From assembly GCA_004210805.1 (NCBI GenBank), contig SDXZ01000026.1, positions 1 to 38,044 on the forward strand: a DNA stretch of 38,044 nt, given 5' to 3'. The stretch is from Acidovorax sp. (GTDB lineage Bacteria > Pseudomonadota > Gammaproteobacteria > Burkholderiales > Burkholderiaceae_C). The notes below the pieces were generated by a model. The model saw only the letters and a list, made by a program, of their open reading frames with translations. It had not been told where the DNA came from and ran no database searches. Both the position numbers and the translations under genes were made by a program. Positions 33,415-38,044 of the stretch are shown here, in pieces (within the stretch, counting starts at the first letter, position 1; each line of letters begins with the position of its first letter).

Positions 33415-33586
33415 ACCAGGGGCCGCCCGCAAGGGTGGCGCCGTGTGTGCATCTGCGCAGTTTGTCGTTCGTGCGAGCCCCCGTGGTGATCCGTCACCTT
33501 TCCGGTGGCCCGGCCGGGCTCGTCCGCAGACGTGCGCGTGGCGCTGCCAACGCACGGCAGTCCTGGTCGCGCGCCCTGATTCTGGT
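33415..33586 (+). promoter_or_regulatory. expression platform between riboswitch and ribH2
   Basis: After the aptamer there is a stable stem-loop: GCCGCCC (33422-33428) pairs with GGGTGGC (33433-33439) around GCAA. ACCAGGG at 33415-33421 could pair instead with CTGGT at 33582-33586, within the conserved GCCCTGATTCTGGTAA (33573-33588). The latter is nearly identical to what I remember of the E. coli ribB leader. This suggests alternative structures that hide or free the ribosome-binding region, rather than a simple terminator. Confidence 0.6.
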
Positions 33587-33614
33587 AATCCTTTCCTCGC
33601 TTTGAGATAAGTCC

Positions 33615-34124
33615 ATGAATCAGTCCATTCCTTCCCAGACAGCCATCTCCGCCGCCACGGCGCGCCGCAGCGAACGCGTCGCGATCATCTGCGCCGGCTG
33701 GCACCGGGACATCGTCCACCAGTCGCGCGACGCAGCCGTCGCCGAGTTCGCCCGCAACGGGCTGCCCGCCGGGCAGATCGAGCAGTTCGAAGTGCCTGGC
33801 GCCTTCGAGATTCCGCTGTTGGCCAAGCGCCTGGCGCAAAGTGGCCGTTACGACGCCATCGTGGCCTGCGCGCTGGTGGTCAACGGCGGCATCTACCGCC
33901 ACGAGTTCGTGACCACCGCCGTCATCGACGGCCTGATGCGCGTGCAGCTCGATACCGAAGTGCCCGTGATGTCCGCCGTGCTCACACCGCGCGACTTCCA
34001 CGAACATGACGATCACCTGAAGTTCTTCCGCGAACATTTCGTGAAGAAGGGCACCGAGGTGGCCGACGCCTGCCTGCGCACCATGGCGCAGTACAAGGCG
34101 CTGGAGCCTGCGCACGGGGATTGA
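33615..34124 (+). CDS. ribH2: 6,7-dimethyl-8-ribityllumazine synthase, type II (RibH2-like)
   Basis: 169 residues. It makes the riboflavin precursor 6,7-dimethyl-8-ribityllumazine from 5-amino-6-ribitylaminouracil and 3,4-dihydroxy-2-butanone 4-phosphate. Lumazine-synthase features are VPGAFEIPLLAKRLA (60-74), and the type II variants GGIYRHEFVTTAVIDGLMRVQLD (91-113) and AVLTPRDFHEHDDHLKFF (121-138), which replace the type I GxT/H motif. Type II enzymes form decamers in alpha-proteobacteria such as Brucella, where the gene is also preceded by an FMN riboswitch and is not in the main rib operon. No other rib gene is near here. Starts MNQSIPSQ at ATG 33615. Confidence 0.92.
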   Translation: MNQSIPSQTAISAATARRSERVAIICAGWHRDIVHQSRDAAVAEFARNGLPAGQIEQFEVPGAFEIPLLAKRLAQSGRYDAIVACALVVNGGIYRHEFVTTAVIDGLMRVQLDTEVPVMSAVLTPRDFHEHDDHLKFFREHFVKKGTEVADACLRTMAQYKALEPAHGD

Positions 34125-34181
34125 GGCGGCGCGACCCGCTTCAGCTGCCGACCCGGCGCGTGGCTGGGTAAAAATGGCCCG

Positions 34182-34730
34182 ATGAAAATCCTGGCCCTTT
34201 GCGGCAGTCTGCGTGCCGCGTCCATCAATGCTGCGTTGCTGCGCACGGCGGCGCGTTTAGCGCCACCGGGCATTGAGGTGGCCTGGTGCGGTGCGGTGGC
34301 CGAGTTGCCGCTGTTCAATCCCGACCTGGAAACCCAGCCGCCAGCCGCCGTGCTGCGCTTGCACGCCGATGTGGCCTGGGCCGATGCGTTGCTGATTGCC
34401 AGCCCCGAATACGCCCACGGCGTGACAGGGGTGATCAAGAATGCGCTCGACTGGCTGGTGAGCCAGGAGGCCTTTGTGAACAAGCCGGTGGCGGTGCTCA
34501 ATGCATCGCCCCGCGCACACCACGCCGACGACGCGCTGCGTGAAACGCTTCGAACCATGTCGGCGCACATCGTGGAGCCTGCGTGCCTGAGCCTGCCCTT
34601 GCTTGGCGCGCACCTCGCAGAAAGCGAGATGGCCACACACCCGCTGGTGGCCCCGGCATTGACCGGGGCACTGCAGGCCTTGCAGCGAGCCGCAGAACCG
34701 CGCAATCATCAAATGCTATCAATAAAGTAG
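34182..34730 (+). CDS. NADPH-dependent FMN reductase (flavodoxin-like fold)
   Basis: 182 residues. The flavin-binding loop is GSLRAASINAALLRTAARL (residues 8-26), with the FMN-reductase family motif SPEYAHGVTGVIKNALDWL. These enzymes reduce FMN, quinones, azo dyes or chromate with NADPH. It lies 57 bases downstream of the lumazine synthase gene on the same strand and may use the same transcript and riboswitch (inference). The last codons (MLSIK) and the TAG stop lie inside the dispersed repeat that starts near 34714, so the natural C-terminus may have been replaced by a repeat insertion. Confidence 0.88.
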   Translation: MKILALCGSLRAASINAALLRTAARLAPPGIEVAWCGAVAELPLFNPDLETQPPAAVLRLHADVAWADALLIASPEYAHGVTGVIKNALDWLVSQEAFVNKPVAVLNASPRAHHADDALRETLRTMSAHIVEPACLSLPLLGAHLAESEMATHPLVAPALTGALQALQRAAEPRNHQMLSIK

Positions 34731-34770
34731 CACAAAACGCTTTATAGATAAGCGATAGGGGCAGTTTTAT
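34714..34770 (+). repeat. dispersed double-hairpin repeat, copy D
   Basis: TGCTATCAATAAAGTAGC matches the first palindrome of copies A and C, with a weaker stem. CGCTT (34738-34742) pairs with AAGCG (34750-34754) around a 7-base loop; its sequence TATAGAT differs from the copy A loop at one base. A diverged tail GGGGCAGTTTTAT follows. It overlaps the 3' end of the FMN reductase gene and lies in the gap before the convergent chemoreceptor gene. Confidence 0.8.
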
Positions 34771-34889
34771 GGTTTTTCTGCCCTCTGCCAGCCCATTCAA
34801 CGGGCCATCAAACCAGAAGATCGCTGACGGGCGCCGGTAGCCCTATCAGCGGCCGGTGGAGCAGGGCATGCCAGCCTTCGGCCTGTGTG

Positions 34890-36467
34890 TCACACGGCAG
34901 CCAGCCGGGGCATGTGCGCCCTTGGCACAGCGTGTTCGCCCGTGGACAGCCGGAACACCGCCACCGCGTCCACCAGCTGCTGCGCCTGCACCTTCAGGCT
35001 TTCGGCGGCGGCCGCGCTTTGTTCGACCAGGGCTGCGTTCTGCTGCGTGGCGCGGTCCATCTCGGTCACGGCCTCGCCCACCTGGGCCACGCCGGCGCTT
35101 TGCTCGGTGCTGGCGGCGCTGATCTCGCCGACGATGTCGGTCACGCGGCGGATCGAGGCCACCACCTCCGTCATCGTGGCGCCTGCCTTGTCGACCAGGG
35201 CTGTGCCTTGCTCCACGCGCTCCACGCTGTTGTGGATCAGGGTCCGGATCTCCTTGGCCGCGTCGGCGCTGCGCCCGGCCAGGCTGCGCACCTCGCTGGC
35301 CACCACCGCAAAGCCACGGCCTTGTTCGCCGGCGCGGGCGGCTTCTACCGCGGCATTCAGCGCGAGGATATTGGTCTGGAACGCGATGCCATCGATCACG
35401 CTGATGATGTCGGCGATCTTCTTGCTGCTGTCGTTGATGCCCTTCATGGTGTGCACCACCTCGGCCACCACATCGCCGCCTTGCACCGCCACGGTCGATG
35501 CATTCACGGCCAGCTGGTTGGCCTGCCGCGCGTTGTCGGCGTTGGCTTGCACGGTGGAGCTCAGCTCCTCCATCGACGCCGAGGTTTCCTCCAGCGCCGA
35601 CGCCTGCTGCTCGGTGCGCGCCGAAAGGTCGTTGTTGCCCTGCGCGATCTCGGTGCTGGCCGCGGCCACGTTGTCAGCGTTGTTGCGCACGTGGCTGACC
35701 ACGCTCGACAGGCTCAGCTGCATGTCATGCAGTGCGTTCAGCAACAGGGCAATCTCGTCCTTGCCGCGCACGCGCTGCGCCACGGTCAAATCGCCACTGG
35801 CCACGGCCTGCGACACGCGCACCGCGTTGTCCAGCGGGTTCACCACCGTCCGGCTGAAGGCAATGGCGCCGGCTATGCCCAGCGCACACACCACGAGCAT
35901 CACCACCAGGCTGATCGTGGTGGCGCGCTGCGCCGTGGCTGCGGCGCGTTCGGCCACCTCGCTGCTGGCCTTGGCGATCAAGTCGCCCGCCTGGTCGATC
36001 AGCTGCGAGGGTTCGCGGTCCATGCCCTGCACCGCCTTGTCGCCGGCCTCCGCATCCTGGCCCGCGGCCTTGAAGGCCTCGAAGCCCTTGCGGTAGGCCA
36101 GGCCCATGCGTTCGTGCGCCTGCGCAAACTGGGCCACGCGGTCGCGGCCTTCGCCCGGGGGCAGGGCGGCCAGCAGCTTTTGCGCTTGCGCCTTGATCGC
36201 CTGCTCCTGCTTTTCAAACGCAGCCCAGTAGCGTGTGAGCTGGGCTGGGTCCTTGCCGCGCAGCAGCACGTTCTTCCATTCCTGCACCTGCACTTTGAAG
36301 CTGTTGAGCATGCCGGAGGCCAGCCGCTCGTGTTCAAAACTTTGCGCTACGGTGGTCTGGTAGGTGTCCAGCGCCTGGTTGAGACGGCTGATACCGAACA
36401 GGGCCGCCGCGAACAGCAGCAGCAAGGCAGCCGTAAAGGCCAGGGGGAGCTTGAGGCTGAGCTTCAT
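34890..36467 (-). CDS. methyl-accepting chemotaxis protein
   Basis: 525 residues. TM1 is about 8-27, followed by a periplasmic, mainly helical sensor of about 150 residues with a four-helix-bundle character. TM2 is about 184-204 and the HAMP domain about 205-257. The long cytoplasmic coiled coil carries the highly conserved hairpin tip (residues 356-395: [20 protein letters not shown], then [20 protein letters not shown]). No C-terminal CheR/CheB-tethering pentapeptide is present; the protein ends in PRLAAV. The ligand is unknown. The start at 36467 is directly before the first membrane segment. It converges with the FMN reductase gene. Confidence 0.95.
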   Translation of the reverse strand: MKLSLKLPLAFTAALLLLFAAALFGISRLNQALDTYQTTVAQSFEHERLASGMLNSFKVQVQEWKNVLLRGKDPAQLTRYWAAFEKQEQAIKAQAQKLLAALPPGEGRDRVAQFAQAHERMGLAYRKGFEAFKAAGQDAEAGDKAVQGMDREPSQLIDQAGDLIAKASSEVAERAAATAQRATTISLVVMLVVCALGIAGAIAFSRTVVNPLDNAVRVSQAVASGDLTVAQRVRGKDEIALLLNALHDMQLSLSSVVSHVRNNADNVAAASTEIAQGNNDLSARTEQQASALEETSASMEELSSTVQANADNARQANQLAVNASTVAVQGGDVVAEVVHTMKGINDSSKKIADIISVIDGIAFQTNILALNAAVEAARAGEQGRGFAVVASEVRSLAGRSADAAKEIRTLIHNSVERVEQGTALVDKAGATMTEVVASIRRVTDIVGEISAASTEQSAGVAQVGEAVTEMDRATQQNAALVEQSAAAAESLKVQAQQLVDAVAVFRLSTGEHAVPRAHMPRLAAV

Positions 36468-36790
36468 GGGGAACTCCTTGCTTGCGTGGGCAGGGCGAAG
36501 GTGAGCGGGTGAAGTCTGCTGGCGTGCCCGTGCGCAGCAGCGGGCCGCAGAGGGGCCGCTCGCGCCATTGTGGAGCGGTCGTTACTTTCTGTAAACGACT
36601 ATCCGGCCGCGGATTTCGCAGTTTTGGCTGGGATGGAGGGCTGCGAGCTAGTGGGTGGCCCAGTCAAATTGCGTGCCGGTGGCTGGCCAGAGGGGTACGG
36701 ACCGCAACGCCTCGGTGGTGAGGTGTGGGCGTCCACGCACCCGCGTCGGACTGCGCGGCGGCGGCGCCTACCACGGGGGCAGGCTGGCTG
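36468..36790. other. 323-base intergenic region, chemoreceptor to CoA-transferase
   Basis: No gene was recognised. It should carry the chemoreceptor promoter on its left part, and an inverted repeat is described at 36578-36599. I looked for a flagellar sigma-28 type promoter and did not find a convincing match. The right part, near 36700-36790, is GC-rich without clear features. Confidence 0.5.
36578..36599. promoter_or_regulatory. inverted repeat upstream of the chemoreceptor gene
   Basis: GTCGTTAC (36578-36585) and GTAAACGAC (36591-36599) form an inverted repeat with a one-base bulge and a 5-base centre, 110 bases upstream of the chemoreceptor start. It could be an operator or a hairpin in the 5' leader. 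Without other examples its role is unknown. Confidence 0.35.
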
Positions 36791-38044
36791 CTACACCACG
36801 CCCGCCGCCCGCAGCGCTGCGATGCGCGCCGCGTCCAGCCCCATCTCGGCCAGCACTTCGTCCGTGTGCTGCCCCAGCGCTGGTGGTGCATTGCGCAGCA
36901 CCGGCGGCGTGGCCGACAGGCGCAGCGGGCTGGCCACGCCGGTGATCTGCTGCACGCTGTCGGTGGCGGCCTCGCCGTCCCTCCAGCGCGGCAGCGTCAC
37001 CGCCAGGCCGCGCGCCTTCACCTGGGCATCGTCGAACGCCTGGGCGATGGTGTTGATGGGGCCGCAGGGCACGGCCTTGTCTTCCAGCAGCGCGATCCAG
37101 TCGGCGGTGGTGCGCGTGCGCGTCACGGCCTCCATCGCGGGGATCAGGTCGGTGCGGTGCTGCACGCGCAAGGTGTTGGTGGCATAGCGCGGGTCGGTGC
37201 CCCAATGCGGCTGGCCGGCCGCGGTGCAAAAGCGCTGGAACTGCCCGTCGTTGCCGATGGCCAGCAGCATGTTGCCGTCGGCGGTCGCAAAGTCCTGGTA
37301 GGGCGCGAGGCTCGGGTGGCTGTTGCCCATGCGCTCGGGCGCCTTGCCGGTGGCGAGGAAGCCTGACGCCTGGTTGGCCAGCACGGCCATGCCCACATCC
37401 AGCAGCGCCATGTCGATGTGCTGGCCCTGGCCGGTGCCCGTCGTGGCGTTGTCGCGCACATGCAGCGCGGCCAGGATGGCGTTGCTGGCATACAGGCCGG
37501 TGAACAGGTCGATCACGGCCACGCCCACGCGCATGGGGCCGCCGCCGGGCTGGCTGTCGGCCTGGCCGGTGATGCTCATCAGGCCCGTCATGGCCTGCAC
37601 CATCAGGTCGTAGCCCGCGCGCTCGGCGTACGGGCCGTCTTGTCCGAAGCCGGTCACGGAGCAGTAGATGAGGCGCGGGTTGAGTGCGCGCAGGCTCTCG
37701 TGGTCCAGGCCGTACTGCTTCAGGCCGCCGACCTTGAAGTTCTCGACCACGATGTCGGCCTCCAGTGCCATCTGCTTGATGAGCGCTTGGCCGTCCGGCG
37801 ATGCCATGTCGATGGTGACCGAGCGCTTGTTGCGGTTGCAGGCGGTGTAGTAGCTGGCCTGGTTCGTGTCGTTGCCGTCGGCGTCCTTCAAAAAGGGCGG
37901 GCCCCACTGGCGCGTGTCGTCGCCGACGCCGGGGCGTTCTACCTTCACCACATCCGCCCCCAGGTCGGCCAGCACCTGCGTACACCACGGGCCGGCCAGC
38001 ACGCGGGAGAGGTCGAGCACCTTGATGCCCGCCAGGGCGCCTGC
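36791..38044 (-). CDS. CaiB/BaiF-family CoA-transferase (partial at the 5' end)
   Basis: The coding frame runs off the right edge of the window; at least 417 codons are present, and the start lies beyond 38044, since GAL..GIKVLDLSRVLAGPW continues upstream of GTG 38020. Class III CoA-transferases move CoA between acids. The N-terminal SRVLAGPWCTQVLADLGADVVKVE and the NRNKRSVTIDM motif are typical. The catalytic Asp is probably in RAGYDLMVQAMTGLM. The group includes formyl-, succinyl- and crotonobetainyl-CoA transferases, and the substrate here is not known. It ends 323 bases before the chemoreceptor start, same strand. Confidence 0.92.
   Translation of the reverse strand, partial: AGALAGIKVLDLSRVLAGPWCTQVLADLGADVVKVERPGVGDDTRQWGPPFLKDADGNDTNQASYYTACNRNKRSVTIDMASPDGQALIKQMALEADIVVENFKVGGLKQYGLDHESLRALNPRLIYCSVTGFGQDGPYAERAGYDLMVQAMTGLMSITGQADSQPGGGPMRVGVAVIDLFTGLYASNAILAALHVRDNATTGTGQGQHIDMALLDVGMAVLANQASGFLATGKAPERMGNSHPSLAPYQDFATADGNMLLAIGNDGQFQRFCTAAGQPHWGTDPRYATNTLRVQHRTDLIPAMEAVTRTRTTADWIALLEDKAVPCGPINTIAQAFDDAQVKARGLAVTLPRWRDGEAATDSVQQITGVASPLRLSATPPVLRNAPPALGQHTDEVLAEMGLDAARIAALRAAGVV

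Noticed and set aside
33284-33610. Small plus-strand frame inside the riboswitch leader
   Set aside because: It overlaps the conserved RNA structure of the FMN aptamer and has no family features.
10327-34770. The four repeat copies as ends of an insertion sequence or transposon
   Set aside because: No transposase gene lies between or beside them, the copies have one orientation and no target duplications were seen. They look like independent small elements.
34887-36512. Long plus-strand frame opposite the chemoreceptor gene
   Set aside because: The chemoreceptor has TM, HAMP and hairpin-tip motifs; the opposite frame is His/Gln/Arg-rich and unlike any family.

Overview
This 38 kb window is a GC-rich, densely packed bacterial chromosome segment. 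It most resembles a member of the Comamonadaceae (Burkholderiales), close to Acidovorax. The reasons are the hda - HAD phosphatase - pcnB - folK gene order, a stand-alone Bug-type binding protein, a CDP-6-deoxyglucoseen-reductase-like flavoprotein, and a short dispersed repeat that I know from Acidovorax-type intergenic regions. The assignment is inference from family knowledge and was not tested by any search. I see no rRNA, tRNA, CRISPR array, IS element or prophage.

Layout. Positions 1-4421 (+) hold a D-xylose operon: the 3' end of a ROK-family regulator, xylB, xylA and a Gfo/Idh/MocA oxidoreductase. Positions 4787-8510 (+) hold a housekeeping block: hda, a SerB-like HAD phosphatase, pcnB and folK. 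Positions 8553-10325 are a divergent pair, a cysteine hydrolase and a GlxA/FtrA-type AraC regulator. Positions 10540-14693 (-) encode a DctB-like sensor kinase, a LuxR-type response regulator with an insertion in its HTH, and a Bug-family solute-binding protein. Positions 14705-18177 carry an iron-sulfur flavoprotein reductase, an NAD-binding epimerase-like protein, a DUF4124 protein and an Arg/Asp-rich lipoprotein. Positions 18503-23251 carry cheV, small ABM and SnoaL-fold proteins, two LysR regulators and an NAD(P)-binding protein.

Positions 23550-32462 are the most interesting part: a seven-gene minus-strand operon with a divergent LysR gene. It encodes a complete TRAP transporter (DctP, DctQ, DctM), an IlvD/EDD-type sugar-acid dehydratase, and two alternative downstream routes. 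One route is a KdaD-like FAH-family protein. The other is an SDR dehydrogenase plus a second FAH-family hydrolase. This is best read as uptake and oxidative, non-phosphorylative breakdown of an aldonate (pentonate or 6-deoxyhexonate). There is no sugar dehydrogenase or lactonase, which suggests that the acid itself is imported. The KdaD-like gene has an odd 5' end that looks like a frameshift or small deletion.

Positions 32631-38044 hold a conserved hypothetical gene, an FMN riboswitch with a long ribB-like leader ahead of a type II lumazine synthase gene, an NADPH-dependent FMN reductase, a methyl-accepting chemotaxis protein and a CoA-transferase cut by the window end. Four copies of one double-hairpin repeat (near 10327, 18401, 23411 and 34714) lie in intergenic gaps, three of them between convergent genes. 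One of these provides the last codons and stop of the FMN reductase gene.
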